Assembly: GCF_900089755.1 (NCBI RefSeq)
Contig: NZ_FLOC01000002.1
Span: 62,001-126,000, forward strand
DNA length: 64,000 nt
Direction: 5' to 3'
DNA from: Marinomonas aquimarina
GTDB lineage: Bacteria; Pseudomonadota; Gammaproteobacteria; Pseudomonadales; Marinomonadaceae
Below the pieces are notes generated by a model. That model ran no database searches, was not told the origin of the DNA, and saw only the letters and a list, made by a program, of their open reading frames with translations. Positions 19,693-28,057 of the stretch are shown piece by piece. The stretch's first letter is position 1; each line of letters starts with the position of its first letter. Both the position numbers and the translations under genes were made by a program.

Positions 19693-21054
19693 ATGCTTAC
19701 TAACACGGCCGCGGAAAAACCATGGGTACTTATTAAAGTCGCTCGCTCCATTGTTCCACCACTAGGCATTGCAGGCATTCTATTTAGCTTGGTGGCACTG
19801 TTTGGCTACCTCACCTCTTACGAAGTACTTTATCGTCCGTTTACCAATGGACCAGCGACCAATCCCCTCACCGCCATTTGTATCCTATTGCTTGGCATGA
19901 GCCTTTGCCTTAAAAAACGATACGCTAAACCACTGCAACTGAGCTTTGCAGGTCTTGTTATTCTGATCACACTGTTGCGCATTGCAGACATTGTCACACA
20001 TTCAGGACTCACCGCTTACATTTCACCGTTTTATGACCGAGTGTTAATGGACATCGAGCAAGGCCAATCGAATAGTATGGGGCTCAATACAGCGGTCATG
20101 TTTTTCTTTATCGCCTTAAGCCAACTGCTCTTCAGCACACGACAATTGGCTTTATCTCAGTTCGTCGCTTCTATCTCTGTGGTTATCCCCACTATTTCAC
20201 TGACCGGCTACGCTTACAATCTCACTGGTTTTTACGGTCAAATGTCGATGCTCACGACTGTGGCTGGCGGTGCTCTGGCATTGGCCATGCTCTGCTTAAC
20301 CGCCCACTACGGGGGGCTAAGGGCGATATTAAGTCCTTATCTTGGCGGCAAAATTGCGCGTAAACAAACCATTGCAGGTTACTTAGTGCCGACGGTCTTG
20401 GGCTTTATGGTTGCGCAATCGCTTTCCGCTAATGAAGCCGACGAATTTGGTATATTCGTGGTTGTGATGTGTTGGTTCATTATCATCATGGTCAGTGTCT
20501 CAGCCATTTACCAAGAGCGAATTGATAGCAAACGCCGAGCAGGTGAACGTCTGTTGGCACAAGCGGCACTTAACGACCCACTGACCAATCTACCTAACCG
20601 CCGCATGTTTAATGATTTTGCACAAGCCGAATTGGCCCGTGCCAAAGGGCGAGCAGGCACTTTCTGGCTACTGATTTTAGATATCGATCACTTTAAAAAC
20701 ATCAACGATACCGCAGGCCATGATATGGGGGACGAGGTCCTCATTGCACTAGGGCAACGCCTAAAAGAGTCAGTACGAGATTTAGATTTGGTATGTCGTA
20801 TGGGCGGCGAAGAGTTCTCGATCATTTTATCAGGCAATTCGCGCCAAGAAGCACAGCAAGTTGCTGAACGAATTCGGCACAGTATTGAACAACTGGAAGT
20901 CAAAGGCTGGACCGACCTGCATGGCCCGATCACCACCTCGATTGGCGGTGCTACCAATACACCACAAAACACCATTGAAGACATGGTCAAAGTGGCCGAT
21001 TCAGCGTTATATCAAGCCAAGCAACAAGGCCGTAACCGAGTGATTTTTGCCTAG
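19693..21054 (+). CDS. Membrane-bound diguanylate cyclase
   Basis: Makes cyclic-di-GMP from two GTP, at the inner membrane. The first 275 of 453 residues hold about eight membrane segments (roughly 20-40, 60-72, 83-101, 132-147, 156-172, 186-204, 228-244, 252-273) forming a sensor module of no family I recognise. The GGDEF domain covers about 290-452, with NDPLTNLPNRRMF, LDIDHFKNINDTAGHDMGD and GGEEF at 371-375. The inhibitory I-site RDLD is at 362-365, the correct five residues before GGEEF, so product inhibition is expected. All residues needed for activity are seen. About 185 bases separate it from the divergent CWC gene. Confidence 0.94.
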   Translation: MLTNTAAEKPWVLIKVARSIVPPLGIAGILFSLVALFGYLTSYEVLYRPFTNGPATNPLTAICILLLGMSLCLKKRYAKPLQLSFAGLVILITLLRIADIVTHSGLTAYISPFYDRVLMDIEQGQSNSMGLNTAVMFFFIALSQLLFSTRQLALSQFVASISVVIPTISLTGYAYNLTGFYGQMSMLTTVAGGALALAMLCLTAHYGGLRAILSPYLGGKIARKQTIAGYLVPTVLGFMVAQSLSANEADEFGIFVVVMCWFIIIMVSVSAIYQERIDSKRRAGERLLAQAALNDPLTNLPNRRMFNDFAQAELARAKGRAGTFWLLILDIDHFKNINDTAGHDMGDEVLIALGQRLKESVRDLDLVCRMGGEEFSIILSGNSRQEAQQVAERIRHSIEQLEVKGWTDLHGPITTSIGGATNTPQNTIEDMVKVADSALYQAKQQGRNRVIFA

Positions 21055-21083
21055 GGGTAAGCGGCCGAGTATCTGCATCAAAT

Positions 21084-21107
21084 AAGGCAGCACCTAAATG
21101 CTGCCTT
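21084..21107. terminator. Hairpin between converging diguanylate cyclase and peroxiredoxin genes
   Basis: Nine-base arms AAGGCAGCA / TGCTGCCTT around CCTAAA. No proper T-run follows on either strand, so termination would be weak. Confidence 0.5.
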
Positions 21108-21121
21108 GAAGGGCTAGCGGA

Positions 21122-21775
21122 TTATTTTGTTAGGCTGGTGGTTCTTAGGTAAGGCAGTTTGATATCTAACTCACCGTATTTGTCTTTTGCCTGCTCATCA
21201 TTCAATGACAGCGCAACAATAACATCATCCCCTACTTGCCAGTTTGCTGGCATGGCCACAGGCTCACCGTAACTGGTTTGCAGGGCATCGAGTGCACGTA
21301 ATACCTCTGCAAAATTACGCCCCACAGACATTGGGTAGGTCATGGACAACTGCAGCTTTTTATCTGGGCTGATAATGAAGACGACACGAACACTGGCAGA
21401 GTCAGCCGCGGTACGACCATCCGGTAAGTAAGCGTCCGCAGGCAACATATCAAGCGCTTTGGACACTGCTAACGATTCATCGGCAATAATTGGAAACGTT
21501 GGTTTCGCGCCTGAGAATGTTTCGATGTCAGCCTTCCATTGTTTGTGTTCTTCAACACCGTCCACAGATAGGCCAATCACTTTAGTACCACGCTTTTGCC
21601 ACTCTTCAGCAAGTGTCGCCACCGCACCGAACTCTGTGGTACAAACTGGGGTAAAATCTTTTGGATGACTGAATAGAATCGCCCAGCTGTCACCGATCCA
21701 GTCATGTAAATTAAAAGTGCCTAGATCTGTTTCAAGCTCTAAATTTGGAACGATGTCATTGATACGTAGTGCCAT
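21122..21775 (-). CDS. 1-Cys peroxiredoxin (Prx6 type)
   Basis: Thiol peroxidase that reduces hydrogen peroxide and organic peroxides in the cytoplasm. The 217-residue protein has the active-site motif HPKDFTPVCTTEFG with the peroxidatic Cys at residue 45; it is the only cysteine in the chain, so the protein must use an outside thiol as reductant. Length and the long C-terminal domain fit the Prx6 branch. The ATG at 21775 has GAGGAAAG upstream; the open frame extends 48 bases further but without a ribosome site. A 20-base near-perfect palindrome lies about 37 bases upstream in the promoter region. Confidence 0.94.
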   Translation of the reverse strand: MALRINDIVPNLELETDLGTFNLHDWIGDSWAILFSHPKDFTPVCTTEFGAVATLAEEWQKRGTKVIGLSVDGVEEHKQWKADIETFSGAKPTFPIIADESLAVSKALDMLPADAYLPDGRTAADSASVRVVFIISPDKKLQLSMTYPMSVGRNFAEVLRALDALQTSYGEPVAMPANWQVGDDVIVALSLNDEQAKDKYGELDIKLPYLRTTSLTK

Positions 21776-21811
21776 AATGCTTTCCTCACAGTAGTGTTTA
21801 TTACAGTCTCT

Positions 21812-21831
21812 TTCTATATTCAAATATAGAA
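21812..21831. promoter_or_regulatory. Palindrome upstream of the peroxiredoxin gene, candidate operator
   Basis: Nine-base arms TTCTATATT and AATATAGAA separated by CA, in an AT-rich stretch. It lies where a promoter or operator would be expected. The regulator is unknown; the arms are not arranged like an OxyR site. Confidence 0.45.
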
Positions 21832-21920
21832 TATACTTATTGCATTTAGAAATATATAGTTTAAATGATTGAGATAGACTGAATTAATAACAGCGAAAGC
21901 AAGGAGTCAAAAACAGTAAA

Positions 21921-21945
21921 CTGGCTTACCCAAAAGATAAGCCAG
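21921..21945 (-). terminator. Intrinsic terminator of the DUF2959 gene
   Basis: On the minus strand the stem CTGGCTTA / TAAGCCAG is followed by a T-rich run (TTTACTGTTTTTG). Confidence 0.65.
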
Positions 21946-21959
21946 CACCATGCCTATAG

Positions 21960-22607
21960 TTATTGCTTAAGTGTCGCAATAAATTGATTCGACTCATCAA
22001 TGGCCTTGCTCATATCGCTGATCAAACCAGAGATATCCGTTTTCAAGTTCGCAAATTCCCCTTTGATCGCACTGACTGCCGCTGCATTTAGGTTATGCTT
22101 TAAATACAAGACGTTGTCATTTAGCGTTGCCAGCACTGGCGCCATTTTCGATTCGGCTTGATGCATACTGCGCAGCATCTGATTGAACTGGCGCTTGGTA
22201 TCATTCAGTTTGGCTTCACTGGCACGACGCAACTTAGCGTTTGTGTACTGATTCAGCTCGTCTTCCCATTCATCGAATAGGTCTTCAGCCACGTCTTCTA
22301 CTTCATCAATGCGCTGCGACACACGCTCAGCGGCACTCTTACTGCTTTCGTAGTCATCATTCAGATCGTCATAGACATCTTCTAAATCGCCTCCGTCGAA
22401 GTCCGTTAACATTACCAGACGCTGATAGGCGCTTTGGAATTCTTCTTGGCTGTCTTGCTGGCTGTCACGTACATTTTCAACACGGTCGACTAAGATGTCG
22501 CGTTTGTCGATCCCTATTTTTTCCATGGCACCGTAGTAGGCGGTTTGACATCCAGCAAGTGACATCAACAAGAGTGCGCCAGCGGCTTTGATGGCCAGAG
22601 ACTTCAT
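21960..22607 (-). CDS. DUF2959 family lipoprotein
   Basis: A 215-residue exported lipoprotein of unknown function. The signal peptide ends in the lipobox LAGC, with the lipid-bearing Cys near residue 20, followed by QTAYYGAMEKIGIDKRDILV, which is typical of the DUF2959 family. The rest is strongly helical and acidic and likely forms coiled coils (about 45-215). It should be anchored in the outer or inner membrane facing the periplasm. It is upstream of the peroxiredoxin gene on the same strand but separated from it by a terminator. Confidence 0.85.
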   Translation of the reverse strand: MKSLAIKAAGALLLMSLAGCQTAYYGAMEKIGIDKRDILVDRVENVRDSQQDSQEEFQSAYQRLVMLTDFDGGDLEDVYDDLNDDYESSKSAAERVSQRIDEVEDVAEDLFDEWEDELNQYTNAKLRRASEAKLNDTKRQFNQMLRSMHQAESKMAPVLATLNDNVLYLKHNLNAAAVSAIKGEFANLKTDISGLISDMSKAIDESNQFIATLKQ

Positions 22608-22713
22608 AGTGGCTTCCTTATATGTGGTTCTAGAAAAACAACATTTTTGCCACTGTTGCTTTGGATTACAACCGCTAAAAGCGACTTCCTCATCAAATTA
22701 AGCACTCGGGCAT

Positions 22714-22743
22714 AAAAAAGCCCTGCTCAATTGGGCAGGGCTT
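22714..22743 (-). terminator. Intrinsic terminator after the 79-residue unknown gene
   Basis: On the minus strand the stem AAGCCCTGCCC / GGGCAGGGCTT (loop AATT-like) is followed by a T-run, giving a clear intrinsic terminator for the gene ending at 22760. Confidence 0.85.
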
Positions 22744-22759
22744 TAGCACTTGGGGTGGC

Positions 22760-22999
22760 TCATTGCATCACTTCTGCAAACCAATCTTCTAGTTTGGCTC
22801 GGTCAGAAGCTTGCTGCTTGCACTGGCCTATTTGCTGAATACTTCGCTCTAGTGCTTCATCCAGTACGTCTAGCTGGGTTTGATAGTCATCTAATAGCGT
22901 CAGCGCTTCCTCTAGCAACATTTGATCGGACACCACAAATGGCTTTTTTTGTGTATCCATCCCATCTTGCTTAGGGGTTAAAGACTTTGAGGTTTTCAT
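22760..22999 (-). CDS. Small coiled-coil protein of unknown function
   Basis: A 79-residue protein I do not recognise. The ATG at 22999 is preceded by GGGAGGG at good spacing, and a terminator follows the stop, so the gene looks real. The first 20 residues are basic (MKTSKSLTPKQDGMDTQKK); residues 25-79 form a likely acidic helix or coiled coil (LLEEALTLLDDYQTQLDVLDEALE). No signal peptide or membrane segment. It is divergent from the NYN gene; the 28-bp palindrome at 23147-23174 lies between them. Confidence 0.75.
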   Translation of the reverse strand: MKTSKSLTPKQDGMDTQKKPFVVSDQMLLEEALTLLDDYQTQLDVLDEALERSIQQIGQCKQQASDRAKLEDWFAEVMQ

Positions 23000-23146
23000 A
23001 GCACATCCCTCCCGCTGGCAGTCAAATAAGCTTAGCAGGCAATTTTTATTTGTGTTAATGGCCAAAAAGTAATTGCTTCCGCCCCTGTCATAGGTCAATT
23101 TTGTCCTAAGCGTGAAATAACCTATAAATCAATGTAATACCTATCC

Positions 23147-23174
23147 CCCCTTAGAATCAATTGATTCTAAGGGG
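23147..23174. promoter_or_regulatory. 28-bp perfect palindrome between divergent genes
   Basis: Each arm is 14 bases (CCCCTTAGAATCAA and its exact reverse complement) with no loop, centred between 23160 and 23161. It lies 24 bases before the NYN start and 147 bases before the divergent small gene. A loopless perfect palindrome fits a dimeric operator better than a terminator. The binding protein is unknown. Confidence 0.55.
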
Positions 23175-23197
23175 AAAATTCGTCAATGGATGAGTAA

Positions 23198-23683
23198 ATG
23201 ATGAAAAACGTTGCCCTATTCGTGGATGTGCAAAATGTCTACTACACCACCCGCCAAGCTTACCAGCGCCATTTTAACTATCAGGCTTTTTGGCAACGCG
23301 CGACCCATCAGCGTCAAGTCGTGAAAGCCTTTGCTTACGCCATCGATCGCGGAGACCCAAAGCAAAAAGCTTTTCAGAACATTTTGAAAAATATTGGCTT
23401 TGAGGTGAAAACCAAACCTTACATTCAACGCGCTGACGGATCCGCCAAAGGCGACTGGGATGTAGGCATTACGCTTGATGCGATGGAATTCGCCCAAGCG
23501 GCCGATGTGATCGTGCTGGTCTCAGGGGACGGCGACTTTGATTTATTGGCGCAAAAAGTACGACATCAGCTAGGAAAAACCGTTGAAGTCTATGGTGTCC
23601 CCGCCCTGACCGCCGCCTCACTGATCCAAGCGGCCGACCAATTCATCGCGATTGAAGAAGACTTACTGCTGCCCCAAAAATAA
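23198..23683 (+). CDS. NYN domain protein (LabA/DUF88 family)
   Basis: A 161-residue single-domain protein of the PIN-like NYN family, whose better-known members are ribonucleases. The conserved acids are seen: NVALFVDVQNVYY (first Asp at about residue 10), GDWDVGITLDAM (middle Asp residues) and LVSGDGDFDLL (C-terminal Asp residues), so a metal-dependent nuclease site is plausible. The substrate is unknown. Two adjacent ATGs (23198, 23201) can serve as start. A 28-bp palindrome lies directly upstream, suggesting control by a dedicated regulator. Confidence 0.88.
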   Translation: MMKNVALFVDVQNVYYTTRQAYQRHFNYQAFWQRATHQRQVVKAFAYAIDRGDPKQKAFQNILKNIGFEVKTKPYIQRADGSAKGDWDVGITLDAMEFAQAADVIVLVSGDGDFDLLAQKVRHQLGKTVEVYGVPALTAASLIQAADQFIAIEEDLLLPQK

Positions 23684-23809
23684 ATTCTTGACCACCCTGT
23701 TAAAACATTAGAATTGAATAATATTTCGTAATGTGATCAATTTGTCATGTTAACTATTTAATATCGCGATAGTTTTTGGTTTAAACAACATAATAACAAA
23801 GGATGTGCG

Positions 23810-24127
23810 GTGAAGATCGAGAATATTTTTAGTAACCTGTCAGCTCATTCAGATAAAGAACAATTTGAAGACCTTATCAAAGCCGATAATGTTCGCATCG
23901 AACGAATCCATTCTCCGGCGAACTGTGAACTAAGTAACGAGTGGTACGACCAGCCAGAAAATGAATGGGTAACCGTACTGCAGGGCTATGGTGTGATTGC
24001 GTTTGAAGATGCGCGCATCGTGACGCTAAAGGCGGGCGATCACCTACTGATTGAAGCCCATGAAAAACATCGTGTGATTAAAACCTCAGCGCAAAAAACC
24101 ACTGTTTGGCTCGCGGTCTTTTTTTGA
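23810..24127 (+). CDS. Cupin domain protein
   Basis: A 105-residue single-cupin protein. The first cupin motif is around EWVTVLQGYGVIAFED and the second around LKAGDHLLIEAHEKHRVI, giving His and Glu candidates for metal binding. Small cupins of this form occur widely with no agreed function. The start is a GTG at 23810 preceded by AAAGGATG. The 126-base gap before it is AT-rich and holds TGTGATCAATTTGTCA at 23733, a poor match to a CRP site. Converges with the next gene with 10 bases between stops. Confidence 0.82.
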   Translation: MKIENIFSNLSAHSDKEQFEDLIKADNVRIERIHSPANCELSNEWYDQPENEWVTVLQGYGVIAFEDARIVTLKAGDHLLIEAHEKHRVIKTSAQKTTVWLAVFF

Positions 24128-24137
24128 TCGGATCAGG

Positions 24138-24410
24138 CTAGACTTGGATGTCAATTAAGGTTCCTAGCATATCATCCGATGTGGCAATGACTTTAGCATT
24201 GGCTTTGGCGTTCAATTCACTGACGTTGGCATTGATTAGCCCCTCTTGAATATCGGCCGCTGGGCGACTGCTATTAGCTGTGTCCGAGGGAGTGCTTTGT
24301 ATTTGCGTACTGGCGCTCGCCACTTCGGCACTGGCCTGCTGTAGGTTATCCTGACTGCGTTGTAAGCCTAGTTGGCCATAGTAGGCGCTTCCAGCACTGG
24401 AAATTTGCAT
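24138..24410 (-). CDS. Small polar protein of unknown function
   Basis: A 90-residue protein I do not recognise. The ATG at 24410 has AGGTGATC upstream at good spacing. The N-terminal stretch (QISSAGSAYYGQLGLQRSQD, then NLQQASAEVASAS) has the spacing of small residues and Asn/Gln seen in N-terminal helices of flagellar rod and hook proteins and of small proteins resembling them. The rest is Ala/Ser-rich and low in complexity. The flagellar likeness is weak and based on pattern only. No signal peptide. Confidence 0.6.
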   Translation of the reverse strand: MQISSAGSAYYGQLGLQRSQDNLQQASAEVASASTQIQSTPSDTANSSRPAADIQEGLINANVSELNAKANAKVIATSDDMLGTLIDIQV

Positions 24411-24500
24411 AACGATCACCTGATGAATATTCAATCAATGAGTCTATAATAGACATCTGAATACGCTTGTCTAGATTCTTTGCATGGGCGCTACAAATCA

Positions 24501-25421
24501 CTACTGAGCATTACGTTGTTGCCACACATCGCTGGCCGCTTGATGCAACAATCCATGCCGTGCCGCCACTTTAGCATGGTCATGGTCGTAGCCACCACCG
24601 ATCACGCAGGCAATGGGCACCTCTGCCGTCATCACCAAGTCAATCACATAGCGATCGCGCGCCAATATCCCCGCATCCGATAGATGCACATGCCCTAAAC
24701 GATCCTCTATATGCACATCCGCTCCGGCATCGTAAAGCACAAAGTCTGGTCGATGCTGCTGCAGCAAAGCTGGAACATGCTGCTCTAATAAGGCTAAATA
24801 CTCGCCATCATTTGTGCCCCGAGGGACATGAACATTAATACCAGCCGATTGCTTTGCCACAGGGTAATTGTCTTCACAATGGAACGACACTGTGATCACT
24901 CGAGGATCCTGTTCAAAAAAGGCGATGGTGCCATCTCCCTGATGGACATCGCAGTCGAGAATCAACACTTTCTTGGCTTGCCCAGAATCGACCAACGACT
25001 TGGCCGCCACGGCCAAATCATTGAAGATGCAAAACCCCGCACCGCGGTCGGGGAAGGCATGGTGTGTGCCACCGGCCAAATGACAAGCCAAACCGTGTTG
25101 TAATGCCAATTCGACGGTCAATAAGGTACCGGAGACGGCTCTTAGGGTTCGCTCTACCAGCCATTCGCTCCAAGGCAAGCCGATGTCCTTCACTTCCTGC
25201 AAAGTTAATTGTCCGCGAATAAAACGCTGCACATAGCCGGGATCGTGCGCCCGCATCAGCGTGGTGAGCGATAGGGGCGCGGGGGCATGACAGTTGCTTT
25301 CGTCCATAATGCCTAACGCTTGTAAATGTTCTGCCAGACGCTGGAACTTGGCCATCGGAAAACGATGGCGTTCAGGAAAAGGGATGCTGTAATGAGGATG
25401 AAAAACCAGAGGTAACTTCAC
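24501..25421 (-). CDS. Histone deacetylase family protein
   Basis: Zinc-dependent deacetylase fold of the class found in bacterial acetoin-utilisation and acetylpolyamine amidohydrolases; probable substrates are acetylated small molecules or proteins. The 306 residues include GGTHHAFPDRG (the catalytic His pair, about residues 117-127), LDCDVHQGDGT (zinc ligands Asp and His), YDAGADVH (third zinc ligand Asp) and GGGYDHD (catalytic Tyr). All key residues are present, so an active enzyme is expected. It starts 42 bases after the HPt/HD-GYP-like gene and is probably co-transcribed with it. Confidence 0.92.
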   Translation of the reverse strand: MKLPLVFHPHYSIPFPERHRFPMAKFQRLAEHLQALGIMDESNCHAPAPLSLTTLMRAHDPGYVQRFIRGQLTLQEVKDIGLPWSEWLVERTLRAVSGTLLTVELALQHGLACHLAGGTHHAFPDRGAGFCIFNDLAVAAKSLVDSGQAKKVLILDCDVHQGDGTIAFFEQDPRVITVSFHCEDNYPVAKQSAGINVHVPRGTNDGEYLALLEQHVPALLQQHRPDFVLYDAGADVHIEDRLGHVHLSDAGILARDRYVIDLVMTAEVPIACVIGGGYDHDHAKVAARHGLLHQAASDVWQQRNAQ

Positions 25422-25463
25422 AATAGCCGATCTTGCTGGAGGTAACGATGCCCTACCTTAGCG

Positions 25464-26570
25464 CTATCGACGTTTGGCGACCAGCAGTTTTCGCACGGCG
25501 CGGTTAAATGCGTCCACCAGATGTGGCGGTATGCCCTTACCACTTTCACTGTTGACCTTTTGGATGGCGCGCATAGCACTTTTTTTGTACTCATCCCCTG
25601 ATTTGCCCCATACCACGTCAATAAAGCGCACTGCCATGGACAGAATGAAAGCACCTTGTGGAATCATGCCACCGACTAACCCTTCTGGGTAACCAGAGCC
25701 ATCAAAGCGTTCTTTGTAAGTGATCACCATTTCCGATGCTTGGTCCCAGCCTGGGTGTTTACTCAGTAATTGTGCACCAACCATCGGGTGATTTCTCTCA
25801 GCACGCTGTTTTGCGGCTTCATCTTCAGCACATTTTAAGATCATCGCCATGCCCATATTATGCATGTAAGCCGCCGCCGACAGTTGTGCTTTATCCACCG
25901 GATCCGAGCATTCTTGGTTGATCAACAGGCTCAGTTTGAGAATGCGTTCGCCGCGCTCTGGTGAGTAACCGAGCAATTTGTTTAAGCGATGACTGAGCTG
26001 GCGGAAATGCTCAATGTCTTGCTGTTGTGCCTCATCAAAGGTCACTTTGACCAGCAAGCTTTCAGGCTCCTGCTTGGCTTTCTCTTCTTCCACGGCCTCA
26101 TCATCATTGATCTTAGCGAAAAAAGCTTCCGCGTAACGAATCCTGCCCTGATGGTCGTCTTCGGCGTAAATCTTATCGAGATAGGATTGCAACAGGTTTA
26201 ACAGCGCCGTATCCGCACCATGGTATTGGTGCAGTTGGCGCAGAAGGTGCAGGATTTTATCTAATACAAGGTTTATCAGTTCACCGAGTAGAGAGTCATA
26301 GGCGATATAACCACCACGCATGCCGTCGACGATTTCTTCCAAGCGGTGCAGAGCATCCACCAGAGGATCGAGAAAACAAACCGAGCAGTTGCCTTTCATA
26401 CTGTGAAGAGAGCGGAATAAATTATCCAGCTTTTCATGGGAAAAACCGCTTGATTCAATGTCATTGACGATCGCTTCGATTTCTTGCTGCGCTTCAATGT
26501 AGCATTCCAACAAGTCATCTTTGAGTTCTTGATCCAATGCAGAAAAATCTTTACAAGCAAATTGCCCCAT
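25464..26570 (-). CDS. HPt domain protein with degenerate HD-GYP domain
   Basis: A 368-residue signalling protein. Residues 10-110 form a histidine phosphotransfer (HPt) domain with LFRSLHSMKGN, giving phospho-acceptor His56. Residues about 190-365 look like an HD-GYP phosphodiesterase domain, but the HD pair reads HN (YMHNMGM), and the HHExxDGxGYP motif reads ITYKERFDGSGYP, so two metal ligands are missing although HP..GAQLL and GSGYP are kept. It may therefore bind cyclic-di-GMP or signal by phosphotransfer without hydrolysis. The ATG at 26570, with GGAACA upstream, is preferred to a GTG 15 bases earlier. Confidence 0.85.
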   Translation of the reverse strand: MGQFACKDFSALDQELKDDLLECYIEAQQEIEAIVNDIESSGFSHEKLDNLFRSLHSMKGNCSVCFLDPLVDALHRLEEIVDGMRGGYIAYDSLLGELINLVLDKILHLLRQLHQYHGADTALLNLLQSYLDKIYAEDDHQGRIRYAEAFFAKINDDEAVEEEKAKQEPESLLVKVTFDEAQQQDIEHFRQLSHRLNKLLGYSPERGERILKLSLLINQECSDPVDKAQLSAAAYMHNMGMAMILKCAEDEAAKQRAERNHPMVGAQLLSKHPGWDQASEMVITYKERFDGSGYPEGLVGGMIPQGAFILSMAVRFIDVVWGKSGDEYKKSAMRAIQKVNSESGKGIPPHLVDAFNRAVRKLLVAKRR

Positions 26571-26698
26571 ATCTGTTCCAGCCACACTTTCATTAGGGTT
26601 ATTTCATACAACCCTTACAATTGTAGAGGCTATGCTTGGCTTAATGAATAAAATCTATGTATCTTTCTGCAAAATTAACAATTTAAGAATGAGGAAGC

Positions 26699-27160
26699 AT
26701 GGCTGTTTGGTTAATGAAATCTGAGCCGGACGAGTTTTCCATTAACGATTTGAAACATCGTCAACGGGAAAATTGGGATGGCGTACGCAACTTTCAAGCA
26801 CGTAACTTTATGCGTCAAATGGCACTGGGAGATACGGTACTCTTCTATCACTCTAGCTGCAAAGTCCCTGCGATTGTTGGCACCGCCACCATCTCAAAAA
26901 CCGCTCACCCTGATCCAAGCTGCTGGAACCCTGAGAGCAAGTATTACGATGCGAAATCCACGCTCGAGCAGCCCCGTTGGGAGCAAGTGGAACTGAGCTT
27001 TGCAGGTAAACTAAAGCGCCCGATTACCTTGACGGTGTTAAAAGCCATGCCGGAATTAGAGGGCTTTGCCTTAGTACAAAAAGGCAGCCGCTTGAGTGTC
27101 ATGCCAGTGGCGGAGCCCTACTGGCATACCATTCAAGCTAAAATGCTGTTTGAGTCCTAG
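26699..27160 (+). CDS. EVE domain protein
   Basis: A 153-residue protein with an EVE domain, a PUA-like fold thought to bind modified bases in DNA or RNA. The family start KSEPDEFSINDLK, the WDGVRNFQARNFMR segment and FYHSSCKVPAIVG are clear. Stand-alone EVE proteins of this length are common in proteobacteria and plants (thymocyte nuclear protein 1 type) and their role is unsettled. GAGGAAGC lies just before the ATG at 26699. Converges with the next gene, 16 bases between stops. Confidence 0.92.
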   Translation: MAVWLMKSEPDEFSINDLKHRQRENWDGVRNFQARNFMRQMALGDTVLFYHSSCKVPAIVGTATISKTAHPDPSCWNPESKYYDAKSTLEQPRWEQVELSFAGKLKRPITLTVLKAMPELEGFALVQKGSRLSVMPVAEPYWHTIQAKMLFES

Positions 27161-27176
27161 CGTTTGAGATGGCGCC

Positions 27177-27869
27177 TTAATGGAACAAGCGGTCACGCTG
27201 TTTGATACTGAAACTACGATCAAAGTAATAGCGTAGCTCTGCACCTAAGTATGGAAAACCAGCCCCTTTGCCATCACGGAAGATGGCCCCATAGGCGACC
27301 CGTTGTCGGTGTTTTTCTGGTTGGAAGAATGCCTCAACACGCCAGCCTGTGCCACGCTCCTGATCTTCTGCATAAATCGCCAAACGACGGTTATCATCTG
27401 GATACCAGACCGCCCCCAGCTCCATCGAGACAGCACGATCAAAATCTTCGTTATAGTTGGCGTAACGCCAGTCTAGCGTCATCTCTTGCCAATAATACGC
27501 CGCTACAGCATGGCCGATACCCACACGCTCTGCGGCAAAGGAATCGTCTCGGGACTCTTTTTCTAACACACCGAAACCACCACCGATACGCCAGTTGTCA
27601 TGGCGATAGAAGCCCATCACATTAAATTCTGAGGTCGAGTAATCTTCGTAGATGGGATCGTCAAACACATAATCACTGTCCAAATTGATCGCCGTGCTGA
27701 AACGCTCTGAAATCGGCATATTAATGGTCAGATCAATATTGAACATCGGCTCACTTTTGACCAGCCCGCCCCCTAACGCCACCTCAAAGTTGGGCAATTC
27801 CACATCCGCATACAACGGTGGTGTTAGGGCTACCAAGCCAGCTAATAGAGAGTTTTTTAGGTACTTCAT
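27177..27869 (-). CDS. Predicted outer-membrane beta-barrel protein
   Basis: A 230-residue exported protein that I do not recognise. It has a signal peptide (MKYLKNSLLAGLVALTPPLYA) and a mature part with alternating polar and aromatic residues ending in YYFDRSFSIKQRDRLFH, with segments such as FEVALGGGLV, FNVMGFYRHDNWRIGGGFG and GAVWYPDDNRRLAIYAE that read like antiparallel strands of a small barrel. The start is uncertain: an ATG 12 bases upstream (27881) is equally possible, both having only a weak AGAG site. Confidence 0.65.
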   Translation of the reverse strand: MKYLKNSLLAGLVALTPPLYADVELPNFEVALGGGLVKSEPMFNIDLTINMPISERFSTAINLDSDYVFDDPIYEDYSTSEFNVMGFYRHDNWRIGGGFGVLEKESRDDSFAAERVGIGHAVAAYYWQEMTLDWRYANYNEDFDRAVSMELGAVWYPDDNRRLAIYAEDQERGTGWRVEAFFQPEKHRQRVAYGAIFRDGKGAGFPYLGAELRYYFDRSFSIKQRDRLFH

Positions 27870-28057
27870 AGGCTCTGTCATGTCTCTGTGAATGAACGCA
27901 AGGATCAAGCAATCGTTACTTTTATCAGGTTTTCTCGGCCCTAGAATTAGAAAATCCTATGGCTGCCTTTCGACACCCTATGGGAATCGAGCCAAAACCT
28001 CAATATAATGTGCGCCAAAGTCACACGACGCACAAATTTATTAGGTTTACTTTTTAC

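Noticed and set aside
23733..23748. CRP-like site before the cupin gene
   Set aside because: The left half TGTGA is good but the right half TGTCA does not match TCACA. Too weak to call.
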